A DNA stretch of 64,000 nucleotides from Flavobacterium sp. (GCA_017984035.1 JAGOAF010000001.1:47413-111412), one strand, 5' to 3'; positions 26,678 to 36,930 are shown, counted from the stretch's first letter. Numbers and translations are program-made. The notes: generated by a model not told the origin, from the letters alone.

Positions 26678-28436
26678 ATTGAATGCTAATCTCAAAAGGC
26701 ATTCGAGCTTGAATTCCTTTGTAGCTTTGAACCCGTTTGATTTGTTCCAAAACTTTGTAATTTTCTTCGCCTATTTCTTCTGTAATCCAACGTTCTTTGG
26801 TTTTAGCAAAAGGGAAATTTTCAAGAAATTCGTCGAAATCTTTTTTAAATTCAGGATAATTTTTAGTGGTATAGTTATTGGTCTTAGACAAGCGAGCAGC
26901 TTCGTTAATGGCATCGTCCAAGCCACCAATGGTATCTATCAAACCTAATTTTAATGCATCTGATCCTGTCCAAACTCTACCTTGAGCGATTGCGTCGACT
27001 TGTGCAAATGTCATTTTTCGTCCCTGTGCTACATGAGAAACAAATGTTTTATATATATGTTCCACTCCCTCTAAAGTGACAGCTTTGAATTTTTCGTCTA
27101 TGGGAGAAAATGGATTGTAATTTCCAGCATTTTGATGCGTATTCACTTGCTCAGAATGAATCCCCATTTTGGTACTCAACCCACTAAAATTGGGTAAAAT
27201 TCCAAAAACACCTATTGATCCTGTAATAGTATTTTTTTCAGCAAAAATTTTGGAAGCATTGCAAGCGATGTAGTATCCTCCTGAGGCGGCATAATTCCCC
27301 ATCGAAACTACAACTGGTTTTACTTTTTTAGTTAATTCAATTTCTCTCCAAATCAAATCTGAAGTTAAGGCATTACCACCTGGGCTATCAATGCGCAGTA
27401 CTATTGCTTTTACATCCTCATTATTTCTGGCCTCTTGAATCGAACGTCGCATAGCCCCTTCTCCAATAATATCAACATCACCTTCACCACTTTCAATATC
27501 GCCTTGCGCATAGATAATTGCAATTTCATCAGTTGCAGTTGATGGAATAGATGTGGTAATAAAATTTTGGGTATAGTCTGCAATTGAAACAGTTTCGTAT
27601 TCGTCTTTTGGATTGACTTTTAATTCTTTTTTTATAGCATTATGGTATACGTCTTCGTATGCGATTACATCAACTAATTTTTGCGCTTTTGCCATTTCTG
27701 GTGTTCGAGCCAAAAGACCATTAGCAATATCGTTTAGTTTTTGAACAGAAAGGTTTCTACTTTCTGCAATGTCCGTCACAACAGAGTTCCAAATCGAATT
27801 CAATAGTGCTGAAATTTGTTCACGATTGGCATCACTCATTTTATTTTCCAAGAAAGGTTCTACGGCACTTTTGTATTTTCCATGTCGAATTACCTCCATT
27901 TTAATTCCAGTCTTGTCTTGAAAATCTTTGAAAAATAGCACATCGGAAGACAGTCCTTTGAATTCCATTTCGCCAACGGGATTAAGGTAAATTGTATTGG
28001 CAACCGAATTTAAGTAATACTCTTTTTGCGAATAAGAATTAGCATAAGCCATTACAAACTTTCCTGATTTTTTGAAGTCTTCCAATGCATCTCTAACTGC
28101 TTTGCTCTGAGCCATTCCGAGGGAAGAAAAATTATTTAAAATGGATATTCCTTTAATGTTTTCGTCGTTTTTTGCGGCAGTAATTGCGGCAATTACATCA
28201 GTTAATCCAATTTGTTTTTTATTTGAAAATGCCGTCACCCAGGGGTCAGAAAATTTTCCGGCATAATCAAATTGTACTTCAGATAAATCCAATTCAATTA
28301 CTGAATTTTCTTTAATTTCAACACTTTGTTCATCACCTCCAAAAATAACGCCTAGAAATACTATTCCGAAAAATGACAGTATAGAGAAAATAAAAATACC
28401 TACAACAGTAGCTAATACATTACCTAAAAATTTCAT
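26676..28436 (-). CDS. sppA: Signal peptide peptidase SppA, 67 kDa type
   Basis: This 586-residue membrane serine protease degrades cleaved signal peptides. An N-terminal transmembrane segment lies at about residues 8-30. Two S49 peptidase domains follow: an N-terminal one carrying the catalytic Lys (EVIRHGKYKSAVEPF), and a C-terminal one with the nucleophile Ser in SMGNYAASGGYYIACNASKI. The length matches the duplicated E. coli form. It is divergent from folK. Confidence 0.95.
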   Translation of the reverse strand: MKFLGNVLATVVGIFIFSILSFFGIVFLGVIFGGDEQSVEIKENSVIELDLSEVQFDYAGKFSDPWVTAFSNKKQIGLTDVIAAITAAKNDENIKGISILNNFSSLGMAQSKAVRDALEDFKKSGKFVMAYANSYSQKEYYLNSVANTIYLNPVGEMEFKGLSSDVLFFKDFQDKTGIKMEVIRHGKYKSAVEPFLENKMSDANREQISALLNSIWNSVVTDIAESRNLSVQKLNDIANGLLARTPEMAKAQKLVDVIAYEDVYHNAIKKELKVNPKDEYETVSIADYTQNFITTSIPSTATDEIAIIYAQGDIESGEGDVDIIGEGAMRRSIQEARNNEDVKAIVLRIDSPGGNALTSDLIWREIELTKKVKPVVVSMGNYAASGGYYIACNASKIFAEKNTITGSIGVFGILPNFSGLSTKMGIHSEQVNTHQNAGNYNPFSPIDEKFKAVTLEGVEHIYKTFVSHVAQGRKMTFAQVDAIAQGRVWTGSDALKLGLIDTIGGLDDAINEAARLSKTNNYTTKNYPEFKKDFDEFLENFPFAKTKERWITEEIGEENYKVLEQIKRVQSYKGIQARMPFEISIQ

Positions 28437-28563
28437 ACTATTTTAATTTTTTTATAAGTAGAACTTGGGGTTAAATTGTTACACAATTCAATTTTATTAA
28501 TTGAAATTTAATTATTAACAGCCCACACAAATATAACATTCTTTTACTTAATTTGCAGCCGTT

Positions 28564-29703
28564 ATGAAATCACAACATCAAGTCGTTTTATCTATAGGAA
28601 CCAATCAGGGGAATCGTTTGGCAAACATCGAAAGTTGTATGCAATTGATTCATCATGAAGTGGCTACAATAGTTAAAGTATCTAAAGTGTACGAAACACC
28701 TTCTTGGGGTTTTGAAAGTGATGCGTTTTATAATTGCGCTATTTTAGTTCATACTTTCGATTCAGCTGCCACAATTTTGTCAAAAGTCTTGAATATAGAG
28801 CAACAGTTGGGACGGTTAAGAACGGAAACGCTAGGGTATCAATCCCGTATTATTGACATTGATATTGTCGCTTTTGACAACGAAGTGATCAATACAAGGG
28901 AACTACAAATTCCGCATCCATTAATGCAGGACAGAAACTTTGTATTGCAACCAATGTTAGATTTGGATTTAGATTGGATTCATCCAGTACTTCAAAAAGA
29001 AGTCAAAGAGTTGTTGTCAATTACGCAGGATAAAAGTGCATGTGTAGCGGTTCATAATGTAGAAACTCCATTGCGAAAAATTAGTTTAGAGCAATTTAAT
29101 TATGTTGCTTTTGAAGGGAATATAGGTGCTGGAAAAACTACTCTGGCTACCAAAATTGCTGAGGATTTTAATGCTAAATCTGTTTTGGAACGTTTTGCGG
29201 ATAATCCTTTTTTGCCTAAATTCTATGAAGATCAAACCCGATATGCGTTTCCATTAGAAATGTCATTTTTAGCGGATAGGTACAAACAATTGTCGGATGA
29301 CTTGTCACAATTTGATTTGTTTAAAGACTTTGTTGTAGCCGATTATCACATTTTTAAGTCCTTGATTTTTGCTAAAATTACATTGGCAGATGATGAATAC
29401 CGATTGTATAGCAATTTGTTTCATATCATTTATAAAGAAATGCCTAAGCCTGATTTGTATGTCTATTTGTACCAAAATTCAGATCGTTTGCTTCAGAACA
29501 TTAAAAAGCGTGGAAGAAGTTACGAACAAGAAATTCAAGCAGAATATTTGGATAAAATCAATACAGGCTATTTAGATTATATCAAATCGCAAACCGATTT
29601 GAATATTTTGATTATCGATGTTTCAGATCGTGATTTTGTTAAAAATCATGAAGATTACCTTTTCATTTTGAATGAAATTCAAAATAAGATTACTTCAAAA
29701 TAA
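28564..29703 (+). CDS. folK: FolK (HPPK) fused to deoxynucleoside kinase
   Basis: This 379-residue bifunctional protein joins two enzymes. Residues 1-165 are 6-hydroxymethyl-7,8-dihydropterin pyrophosphokinase (folate synthesis), with LSIGTNQGNR, GYQSRIIDIDIVAF and PHPLMQDRNFVLQP. Residues 178-379 are a deoxyadenosine/deoxyguanosine-type kinase (dNTP salvage) with the P-loop GNIGAGKT at 185-192 and the lid-like KKRGRSYEQEI. The linker is about 12 residues. The arrangement recurs in Bacteroidota. Both halves act in the cytoplasm on pterin or nucleoside substrates and both use ATP. Confidence 0.95.
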   Translation: MKSQHQVVLSIGTNQGNRLANIESCMQLIHHEVATIVKVSKVYETPSWGFESDAFYNCAILVHTFDSAATILSKVLNIEQQLGRLRTETLGYQSRIIDIDIVAFDNEVINTRELQIPHPLMQDRNFVLQPMLDLDLDWIHPVLQKEVKELLSITQDKSACVAVHNVETPLRKISLEQFNYVAFEGNIGAGKTTLATKIAEDFNAKSVLERFADNPFLPKFYEDQTRYAFPLEMSFLADRYKQLSDDLSQFDLFKDFVVADYHIFKSLIFAKITLADDEYRLYSNLFHIIYKEMPKPDLYVYLYQNSDRLLQNIKKRGRSYEQEIQAEYLDKINTGYLDYIKSQTDLNILIIDVSDRDFVKNHEDYLFILNEIQNKITSK

Positions 29704-29704
29704 A

Positions 29705-32296
29705 TCATCTTTTCAAACTAAAATGGCCTCTTTTTTCAGGAGTATTGGCCTCTAATTTGAGAACATACCAATAATCGGATGACGGAAGTTCTTCTCCATT
29801 AAAGGTACCATCCCAACCAATGCTAAAGGGTAGTAATTCCTTAATCATTTTGCCGTATCTATCAAAAATGCGCAATTGTGCAGCAGGGTGTGAAATCATC
29901 CCTTTTACCGTCCAATAATCGTTAAAACCATCATTATTGGGTGTAAAAAATTTCGGAATGCTCAGAACCGTTATTTCTTTGGAAACCACACCGCATCCAT
30001 TTTTGTCATTTATAAAAACCTGATGAACGCCTCCCGGGACATTAGTAAAAAAGTTTGAGTCTTGCCAAATGCCATTCATGTAATCCATACTGAATTCATA
30101 ATCTCCAGATCCTGTACTTGTTATAGTTACAGTATTAATGTCAACTAAATCAACAATATCTATTGAAGTTATTTCGGCAGCATTAGAAGCAATTACCGCT
30201 ATTGATCTGGTACTACTGCAGCCAAATTGGCTAGTGACCGCAACCGAATAGTTTCCTTCGGAATTGACACCTAGAGTTGGTGTAGTTACATTCAAGTTGG
30301 CTCCGTTTTTTTTCCAATTGTAATTGAATGTATTCGCTGTATCATTATTTATTAAACCCGCATCTAATGTCACAAAAAAACTAGGTATATTGGAGCAAAT
30401 TAATTGGGTAGCACTTATTTCAATTGCAGGAAGCGCTTCCACATTTAAACGTATGTAGGGTCCAACGCCAATACAAGAATTAGTGATATTGGTTTCAATA
30501 CGGACCCAAATGTCTTGAGCATTGGGGTATCCAATATTTCGGTAATTAGCACTATCAGTGATGGGATTTTGTTGTGATAAAGCATCTGCTTGGTTTCTAA
30601 AAAAAGTAATGCTATAATTTTGATTTATAGGTAATTGATTTAAGATTGCTGATTGAGTTGTAGAAAAATCAAAGCTTGCAATCCCATCACTACTATTGTT
30701 ACTTGAAGAGTTATTACCGTTAATGTCTAAAAAGTCGTCACAAACGGTAAATGTAAAATTAGATGAAGGCTGAAAATTAGTGGTTGGAACAACCAAAGTA
30801 ATTGGAGTCACAGCGCTACATCCAGTTGTTCTGTCAACTACCCTAACCCCTATAAGCATATTGGTTGGACTAGAGTTTTCATAGGCTAATTCGTTTGGAA
30901 TTTTATCAGCAAGTATTTCGTTAGTAGCACTGTTCAATGAGTTGAAATAGTAAAAGTTCTCGTTGCTATAGTTCGCTGAAATTAAACTATTGCTTACGGT
31001 TAAATTAAAAAGAGTTTTTCCATCAGAGATAGAATCGCTATCGCATTGCGAAATAGCAATAGAATTGACATTTGGAAAAGGATGGATGGTAGCTGTAATT
31101 AGGGATCTGTTGGTGGGGCAGCCTGTACTTACATAATAATTTGATGTTGTTGCTAAATTTGGCGTAATAAAACTATTGCCGATTGCAATTGGTGTGCCAC
31201 CTGTTGGAGAATTATACCATTCTATCGTCCCAAATGTTGCTGTAGCCCCTAGCGTAATTGTTCCTGGTCCGCAATTTGAGCCTGATTTGGTTGTCGTAAT
31301 TTGTCCAACATTATAAATAGTCGTACTTGCTGACAATTGCAAAGCGGGATCCCCAGGCATGCCGCCATATTCTACAATATATCCTTTGGGTTGATACGAT
31401 CCACTTGTTGCTCCTGTGTTAGATAAATCATTCCACGAGCCAGGTGTTCCAACTCCTGGAGCTGTTATATGTGCATAATCTTCATCACCAGATTGGTTAG
31501 GTTCATTTGTATTCCAAAAAGCAAAATTTGGCGACGACCCAGTAGCTGTTCCATTCCAAAATACAGTACCTGCTTCAGGACCAGTAACCCATTTCCATAC
31601 CCCTTCGTTTTCCGAATCACTACCTCCAATCCAGCCTGATCCCGGAGCTTGCTTGCCTGCTAATTGCGCTTCGTCTGTAGCGGTAAGTGTTGCCAGATAG
31701 CCTTGTAATCCATAAAATCGTTTGGTTGAAGCAGCTGTTTTTGCATCGGTCCAGCTAATACCTAAACTAGGGACATATTCATAATAATGCCCGTTACGAG
31801 GTAAATAATTGGCTTGGCCATTTCCCAATGAAATGGAAAAATTTCGCATGCCGCTAGGATTTGGATTAGCACTATAATATACGATATCTTTGATTGCATT
31901 TTCAAAATCTGAATAATTAACTTGAACCCCTGTTGTCGAACTTAAAAGAGTTAATTTACCTTCGACTGGATTCCAGGAAGTAGTAATAGTTGGATATGAA
32001 GCTGCATTTGATAATAATAGTTGGTCTTCATTAATGATATATCCTGAGGCAATCTGAATGTAAATTGCATCTGTTGTTAATTCAGAAGGGTCGTGCGAAA
32101 TAGTAACAGTCGAAACGATTTTGGTTTGTGAAAGCGGACAATAAGAGAAATTTCCTGTTGCTGAAATCGATGGAGCTGAACTAGTGACTAATTTTTTTGT
32201 AGGGGGATCAAATCGAAGAGGGTTCGAATATCCCAACTGGATTCTCAATAGAACCAGAAGTAGCAAGAAGAGTGTGAGTGTGTTTCTTTTCTTCAT
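29705..32296 (-). CDS. Secreted C-type-lectin-like protein with T9SS type B C-terminal domain
   Basis: This 863-residue protein has a signal peptide of about 24 residues. After a beta-rich domain (residues 45-160) comes a C-type lectin-like domain (about 168-312). It carries both classical calcium/sugar motifs: EPN (265-267) and WND (288-290). Ig-like and PKD-like beta segments follow. The last 85 residues form a gliding-motility-associated C-terminal domain (CHU_C) beginning FFTPNNDGFNDYWTVKG. That domain directs export by the type IX system. EPN usually favours mannose-type sugars, so a polysaccharide-binding surface protein is likely. It ends 1 base from the convergent folK. Confidence 0.92.
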   Translation of the reverse strand: MKKRNTLTLFLLLLVLLRIQLGYSNPLRFDPPTKKLVTSSAPSISATGNFSYCPLSQTKIVSTVTISHDPSELTTDAIYIQIASGYIINEDQLLLSNAASYPTITTSWNPVEGKLTLLSSTTGVQVNYSDFENAIKDIVYYSANPNPSGMRNFSISLGNGQANYLPRNGHYYEYVPSLGISWTDAKTAASTKRFYGLQGYLATLTATDEAQLAGKQAPGSGWIGGSDSENEGVWKWVTGPEAGTVFWNGTATGSSPNFAFWNTNEPNQSGDEDYAHITAPGVGTPGSWNDLSNTGATSGSYQPKGYIVEYGGMPGDPALQLSASTTIYNVGQITTTKSGSNCGPGTITLGATATFGTIEWYNSPTGGTPIAIGNSFITPNLATTSNYYVSTGCPTNRSLITATIHPFPNVNSIAISQCDSDSISDGKTLFNLTVSNSLISANYSNENFYYFNSLNSATNEILADKIPNELAYENSSPTNMLIGVRVVDRTTGCSAVTPITLVVPTTNFQPSSNFTFTVCDDFLDINGNNSSSNNSSDGIASFDFSTTQSAILNQLPINQNYSITFFRNQADALSQQNPITDSANYRNIGYPNAQDIWVRIETNITNSCIGVGPYIRLNVEALPAIEISATQLICSNIPSFFVTLDAGLINNDTANTFNYNWKKNGANLNVTTPTLGVNSEGNYSVAVTSQFGCSSTRSIAVIASNAAEITSIDIVDLVDINTVTITSTGSGDYEFSMDYMNGIWQDSNFFTNVPGGVHQVFINDKNGCGVVSKEITVLSIPKFFTPNNDGFNDYWTVKGMISHPAAQLRIFDRYGKMIKELLPFSIGWDGTFNGEELPSSDYWYVLKLEANTPEKRGHFSLKR

Positions 32297-32332
32297 GCTA
32301 TAAATATAGTATTTTCAGCTGATTAGGTGAAT

Positions 32333-32869
32333 TTATTTTGAGAAATGTAATTTTTTAAATAAATCCCAGACTACTATTCCTGCGCTTACAGAGATATTAA
32401 GAGAATGTTTGGTGCCTAATTGCGGAATTTCGATGGCGCCATCGCATAGTGCAACAGCTTCTTGTGCTACACCAAAAACTTCATTGCCAAATACGAGTGC
32501 ATATTTTTGATTATTTTTCACTTCAAAATCTTGAAGGAAAATAGCGTTTTCTACTTGTTCAATAGCGAAAGTTTGAACGTTTTCTGCTTTTAGTTTTTGT
32601 ATTACTTCCAAAACATTGTCAGCATGTTCCCAAGTAACCGTTTCAGTTGCGCCAAGTGCTGTCTTGTGAATCTCTTTATTGGGAGGAGTAGCAGTGATCC
32701 CACACAAATAGATTTTTTCAATTAAAAAAGCATCAGCAGTTCTAAAAACAGATCCGATATTGTGTAAACTACGAATGTCATCCAAGACTAAAATTAATGG
32801 AGTTTTTTCGGATTGTTTAAAATCGGCTATGGATTTTCTTTCCAGTTCACTATTTTCTAATTTTCTCAT
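32333..32869 (-). CDS. SpoU/TrmH family RNA 2'-O-methyltransferase
   Basis: This 178-residue protein has the knotted SPOUT fold signatures: LVLDDIRSLHNIGSVFRTAD (motif 1), ALVFGNEVFGV (motif 2), and LNISVSAGIVVWDL (motif 3). It uses S-adenosylmethionine to methylate a ribose in tRNA or rRNA; the exact target cannot be told from sequence. It lacks the N-terminal substrate-binding extension of RlmB-type enzymes. Confidence 0.92.
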   Translation of the reverse strand: MRKLENSELERKSIADFKQSEKTPLILVLDDIRSLHNIGSVFRTADAFLIEKIYLCGITATPPNKEIHKTALGATETVTWEHADNVLEVIQKLKAENVQTFAIEQVENAIFLQDFEVKNNQKYALVFGNEVFGVAQEAVALCDGAIEIPQLGTKHSLNISVSAGIVVWDLFKKLHFSK

Positions 32870-32890
32870 AATAATGTTCCATATAGGTAC

Positions 32891-32922
32891 AAAAAAAGCT
32901 TCCGTTTGACTAGGAAGCTTTT
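32891..32922 (-). terminator. Terminator of the DUF1573 gene
   Basis: AAAAGCTTCC (32894-32903) and GGAAGCTTTT (32913-32922) form a 10-bp stem. The A run at the left gives the T tract on the minus strand. Confidence 0.75.
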
Positions 32923-32941
32923 GAATTTATAGTAAATACAA

Positions 32942-33370
32942 TTAGCTTTTTGCAGCTGCTGCAACTACATTGCCTTTAATAGTTAAGACTTTTGTTGGCT
33001 GTCCTGTTGCATTTGATGAAATAGTTACCGTTTTGGTAAAAGGACCTACTCTATTGGTATCATATTTTACTCCAATAACACCTTTTGCTCCAGGAGCGAT
33101 TGGCTCTTTTGGACTTGATGGTACTGTACAACCACATGAACCTTGGGCATTTGTAATAACCAATGGAGATGTTCCGTTATTAGTAAATACAAACTCACGT
33201 TTGCCTTCAGCATTTTGGGTAATTGTACCATAATCAATCACTTCATTGGCAAAAACCATACCGGCTCCATTTACTTTAGATGTTATTGTTTTTGCTTTTT
33301 TAGCTGTTTCTTGCGCGTTTGCAGCTACTGTTCCAAGAACTAATAATGCTACAACTAGTATTTTTTTCAT
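32942..33370 (-). CDS. DUF1573 domain-containing secreted protein
   Basis: The protein has 142 residues from the ATG at 33370. The longer in-frame reading (from 33502) adds a non-conserved leader before the signal peptide and is rejected. A signal peptide (MKKILVVALLVLGTVAANAQ) leads to an Ig-like domain with the family's SCGCTVPS motif and a final strand KVLTIKGNVVAA. Such proteins are abundant and periplasmic or surface-exposed in Bacteroidota, with unknown function. A TAGCTTTG promoter element lies at 33398-33405 on the minus strand. Confidence 0.9.
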   Translation of the reverse strand: MKKILVVALLVLGTVAANAQETAKKAKTITSKVNGAGMVFANEVIDYGTITQNAEGKREFVFTNNGTSPLVITNAQGSCGCTVPSSPKEPIAPGAKGVIGVKYDTNRVGPFTKTVTISSNATGQPTKVLTIKGNVVAAAAKS

Positions 33371-33530
33371 AATGTTTGTAAATTTAATTTCGAAATACAA
33401 AGCTATATAAATTTTAGAAATTAGCCCTAATAATTCAACTAAAAAAAGGTTAATATACAAGAACAGTTCTTTATTCGCATTAAAATCTATAAATTCGCTC
33501 ACACATTAGAAATTGATTAAAACATTTGAT

Positions 33531-36137
33531 TTGGCAGCAAAAGAAAAAGTAGTAAAGGAAACTCCGTTAATGAAACAATACAATGAAATCAAGGCAAAAT
33601 ACCCTGATGCTTGTTTGTTGTTTCGTGTAGGAGATTTTTATGAAACCTTTGGTGAAGATGCAATTAGAGCTTCTAAAATACTAGGAATTGTATTGACTAA
33701 AAGAGGTGCAGGTTCTGAAACCGAAACTGCTTTAGCCGGATTCCCACACCATTCGTTAAATACGTATTTGCCTAAATTAGTTAAAGCGGGTTTACGTGTT
33801 GCTATTTGTGATCAATTGGAAGATCCAAAAATGACTAAAACTATAGTGAAACGCGGCGTAACCGAGTTAGTTACGCCTGGAGTTTCTATGAATGATGAAG
33901 TATTGCAAGCCAAAGTGAATAATTTTTTAGCATCGATTTATTTTGCTAATAAATCCATTGGAATTGCATTTTTAGATGTGTCTACAGGAGAGTTTTTGAC
34001 TGCGCAAGGCAATGCCGAGTATGTTGATAAATTACTTCAGAATTTCAACCCAAGTGAAGTTTTGGTTCCAAAAAACAATAAAAACGATTTTAAAGCAGCC
34101 TTTGGCGAAGAGTATCATAGTTTTTATTTGGAAGATTGGTTGTATAAAGAGGATTATGCATTTGACACTTTAACGAAACATTTTCAAACCATTTCATTAA
34201 AAGGATTTGGAATTGAAGAATTAAAAGAAGGTATAATAGCTGCAGGAGCTATCTTGTATTATTTATCTGAAACACAACACAATAAAGTACAACATATTAC
34301 CTCTATTCAACGTATTGCTGAAGATGCTTATGTTTGGATGGACCGATTTACAATTCGAAACTTAGAATTGTATCATAGTTATAATCCCAATGCGGTTACC
34401 TTGCTTGACGTTATTGATAGAACGCTTTCGCCAATGGGAGGGCGTTTGTTAAAACGATGGTTGGCTTTGCCTTTAAAAGATACTGCTAAAATTCAAAGTC
34501 GTCATCAGGTGGTGGCCTATTTGAAAGACAATCAAGAAATTTTAAAAAGCATCCAATCGCAAATCAAACAAATTTCAGATCTGGAGCGTTTGATTTCAAA
34601 AATTGCAGCTGGGAAAGTATCCCCGCGTGAGGTGGTTTATTTGAAAGAATCCTTAGACGCTATACTGCCAATTAAAGCCTTGGCTTTGCAAAGTCCACAA
34701 GAAGCTGTAAAGGTAATTGGTGACAGTTTGCATAGTTGTGATTTATTGCGTGAGAAAATTAAAACTACACTTAATCAAGAAGCGCCTGTGGCTATTGCTA
34801 AAGGTAATGCGATTGCAGTAGGAGTCAATACCGAGCTAGATGAATTGCGTGCCATATCGACTTCAGGGAAAGAATTTTTAGAGGGAATTGAAAAACGAGA
34901 ATCGGAAAGAACCGGAATCTCGTCTTTAAAAATTTCGTTCAATAATGTTTTCGGATACTATATTGAAGTTAGAAATACACACAAAGATAAAGTGCCGGAG
35001 GAATGGATTCGCAAACAAACCTTAGTAAATGCAGAACGTTACATTACCGAGGAACTGAAGGAGTACGAAACGAAGATTTTAGGTGCAGAAGAGAAAATTC
35101 ACAAAATTGAATCGGAATTATTTGAACAATTAGTGCAATGGATTAGTACCTACATCAAACCGGTTCAGATGAATGCTAATTTAATAGCACAATTGGATTG
35201 TTTGTGCTCGTTTACCCAGTTGGCAATTGAAAATAAATACGTTTGTCCTGAAATTGATGAGAGTTTCGAATTGGAAATCAAAGATGGAAGACACCCGGTA
35301 ATTGAGAAACAATTACCAGTGGGTACGCCTTACATCTCTAATGATGTTTTTTTGGATAGAGAGTCGCAACAATTGATTATGATTACGGGTCCGAATATGT
35401 CTGGTAAATCCGCTATTTTGCGTCAAACCGCTTTAATTGTACTCTTGGCTCAAATGGGAAGTTTTGTTCCAGCAGAAAGCGTGAGAATGGGAATTGTAGA
35501 TAAAATTTTTACAAGAGTAGGGGCGAGCGACAACATATCGATGGGCGAATCCACTTTTATGGTCGAAATGAATGAGACCGCTTCTATTTTGAATAATATT
35601 TCCGATCGAAGTTTAGTTCTTTTGGATGAAATCGGAAGAGGTACAAGTACCTATGATGGTATATCGATTGCATGGGCAATTGCAGAATTTTTACACGAGC
35701 ATCCTGCGCAACCGAAGACGCTTTTTGCAACACATTATCACGAACTAAATGAGATGAGTGAATCACTGCCAAGAATTCAGAATTATAATGTAGCCGTTAA
35801 AGAATTGAAAGACACGGTTCTTTTTGTTCGAAAGTTGGTTAAGGGAGGAAGCGCTCATAGTTTTGGTATTCATGTGGCTAAAATGGCCGGAATGCCGCAG
35901 ATTGTAATTTTGAAAGCGCAAAAGTTATTGAAGAAATTAGAAAAAAACCATTCGAATGACGCGCTTAATGGAATAAAAGGAGCTAAAAACGAAATGCAAA
36001 TGAGTTTTTTCAATTTAGACGACCCTCTTTTAGAAGAAATTAAAGATGAAATTCTGAATTTGGATATCAATACTATTACACCAATGGAAGCTTTAATGAA
36101 GTTGAATGAAATAAAAAGAATGCTGACAAAAAAATAG
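33531..36137 (+). CDS. mutS: DNA mismatch repair protein MutS
   Basis: The protein has 868 residues from the TTG at 33531, giving [21 protein letters not shown] at 33513 would add six residues, and no ATG is suitable. The mismatch-sensing N-terminal motif [10 protein letters not shown] is present, with the Phe-x-Glu contact. The C-terminal ATPase has Walker [15 protein letters not shown], then [14 protein letters not shown] (Walker B) and the helix-turn-helix region. MutS binds mispairs and recruits MutL. The length is normal for MutS1. Confidence 0.97.
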   Translation: MAAKEKVVKETPLMKQYNEIKAKYPDACLLFRVGDFYETFGEDAIRASKILGIVLTKRGAGSETETALAGFPHHSLNTYLPKLVKAGLRVAICDQLEDPKMTKTIVKRGVTELVTPGVSMNDEVLQAKVNNFLASIYFANKSIGIAFLDVSTGEFLTAQGNAEYVDKLLQNFNPSEVLVPKNNKNDFKAAFGEEYHSFYLEDWLYKEDYAFDTLTKHFQTISLKGFGIEELKEGIIAAGAILYYLSETQHNKVQHITSIQRIAEDAYVWMDRFTIRNLELYHSYNPNAVTLLDVIDRTLSPMGGRLLKRWLALPLKDTAKIQSRHQVVAYLKDNQEILKSIQSQIKQISDLERLISKIAAGKVSPREVVYLKESLDAILPIKALALQSPQEAVKVIGDSLHSCDLLREKIKTTLNQEAPVAIAKGNAIAVGVNTELDELRAISTSGKEFLEGIEKRESERTGISSLKISFNNVFGYYIEVRNTHKDKVPEEWIRKQTLVNAERYITEELKEYETKILGAEEKIHKIESELFEQLVQWISTYIKPVQMNANLIAQLDCLCSFTQLAIENKYVCPEIDESFELEIKDGRHPVIEKQLPVGTPYISNDVFLDRESQQLIMITGPNMSGKSAILRQTALIVLLAQMGSFVPAESVRMGIVDKIFTRVGASDNISMGESTFMVEMNETASILNNISDRSLVLLDEIGRGTSTYDGISIAWAIAEFLHEHPAQPKTLFATHYHELNEMSESLPRIQNYNVAVKELKDTVLFVRKLVKGGSAHSFGIHVAKMAGMPQIVILKAQKLLKKLEKNHSNDALNGIKGAKNEMQMSFFNLDDPLLEEIKDEILNLDINTITPMEALMKLNEIKRMLTKK

Positions 36138-36202
36138 TTTTGATTTAATGTTTACGTAATCAGAAGATTAAGGCTATAGCGCTATTTTTTTGCACAAAAG
36201 GC

Positions 36203-36232
36203 TTGTGTAATTGAATTAATGTATTAAATTTG
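36203..36232 (+). promoter_or_regulatory. Promoter of the tRNA-Gly/tRNA-Leu pair
   Basis: TTG (36203-36205), 19 bases, TAAATTTG (36225-36232): a full Bacteroidota promoter match, 50 bases before the first tRNA. Confidence 0.65.
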
Positions 36233-36282
36233 CATCCGCAATACAGAACAAGTATCGTGATTCTTTCATAAGAATTGAAAAT

Positions 36283-36358
36283 GCGAAAATAGCTCAGTTG
36301 GTAGAGCGCGACCTTGCCAAGGTCGAGGTCGCGGGTTCGAGCCCCGTTTTTCGCTCCA
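36283..36358 (+). tRNA. tRNA-Gly (GCC), CCA encoded
   Basis: The cloverleaf folds well. The acceptor GCGAAAA pairs with TTTTCGC, and the D-arm is GCTC/GAGC. The anticodon stem is CGACC/GGTCG around loop TTGCCAA (anticodon GCC). The T-arm is GCGGG/CCCGT with TTCGAGC. The discriminator is T and CCA is encoded at 36356-36358. Confidence 0.96.
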
Positions 36359-36370
36359 AAACCATACAAT

Positions 36371-36456
36371 GCTCGGATGGTGAAATTGGTAGACACGCTG
36401 GACTTAAAATCCAGTGAACAGCAATGTTCGTGCGGGTTCAAGTCCCGCTCTGAGTA
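36371..36456 (+). tRNA. tRNA-Leu (TAA)
   Basis: This is an 86-base type II tRNA. The acceptor GCTCGGA pairs with TCTGAGT (two wobble pairs). The anticodon arm CTGGA/TCCAG has loop CTTAAAA (anticodon TAA). A long variable arm, TGAACAGCAATGTTCG, precedes the T-arm GCGGG/CCCGC. The discriminator is A. CCA is not encoded (CTA follows), unlike the neighbouring tRNA-Gly. Confidence 0.96.
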
Positions 36457-36459
36457 CTA

Positions 36460-36487
36460 AAGCCTCTTCTATTGAAGAGGCTTTTTT
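36460..36487 (+). terminator. Terminator of the tRNA operon
   Basis: AGCCTCTTC and GAAGAGGCT form a 9-bp stem with a TATT loop, followed by six T. Confidence 0.88.
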
Positions 36488-36534
36488 GTTTATTGTACAA
36501 TGATTAAATAAACATCCCTTAGGATGTGATAGCT

Positions 36535-36882
36535 ATGGGCACATTTGTAATTACAAAACGATTTAACGACGAATATAAATTTGTGTTTGCTTCTCGAAAA
36601 GGCAAAACGATTTTTACGAGTTTGAGTTATGAACTTAAATTTGAAGGGGAAGATGCCATAGAAAAGTTTAAAACGAATATTGACCTGGCTACATTCTTGA
36701 AATTTAAGTCAACTAAAGGAAAATACTATTTTAAGGTGTTGTTAGATGGAGAGCACTTTGCTACAAGTAGAAAATACACCACGGAACTTAGACTGGAAAA
36801 AGGAATTAGTGAAATTGTAAAATATGCTTCAATTTCAGAAGTGTTAGATTTTTCATCTAACGATGTTATTTTTACGGATTAA
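36535..36882 (+). CDS. YegP/DUF1508-like small protein
   Basis: The protein has 115 residues from the ATG at 36535. A GTG three codons upstream is less likely. It shows two YegP-like halves: FVFASRKGKTIFTSLSYELK, and KYYFKVLLDGEHFATSRKYT then LEKGISEIVKYA. These match the pattern of DUF1508 repeats (strand, turn, S-x-x-Y). There is no signal peptide, so it is cytoplasmic. YegP-type proteins have no settled function. It sits alone after the tRNA terminator. Confidence 0.78.
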   Translation: MGTFVITKRFNDEYKFVFASRKGKTIFTSLSYELKFEGEDAIEKFKTNIDLATFLKFKSTKGKYYFKVLLDGEHFATSRKYTTELRLEKGISEIVKYASISEVLDFSSNDVIFTD

Positions 36883-36930
36883 CCATTTTGAATTAATCCA
36901 AAAAATGAAGATAAAGAAAGGGTATAAATA

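Noticed and set aside
33370..33502. 44-codon N-terminal extension of the DUF1573 protein
   Set aside because: The stretch lies before the signal peptide and contains the likely promoter element at 33398-33405.
36160..36441. Minus-strand frame across the two tRNA genes
   Set aside because: It overlaps two well-folded tRNAs.
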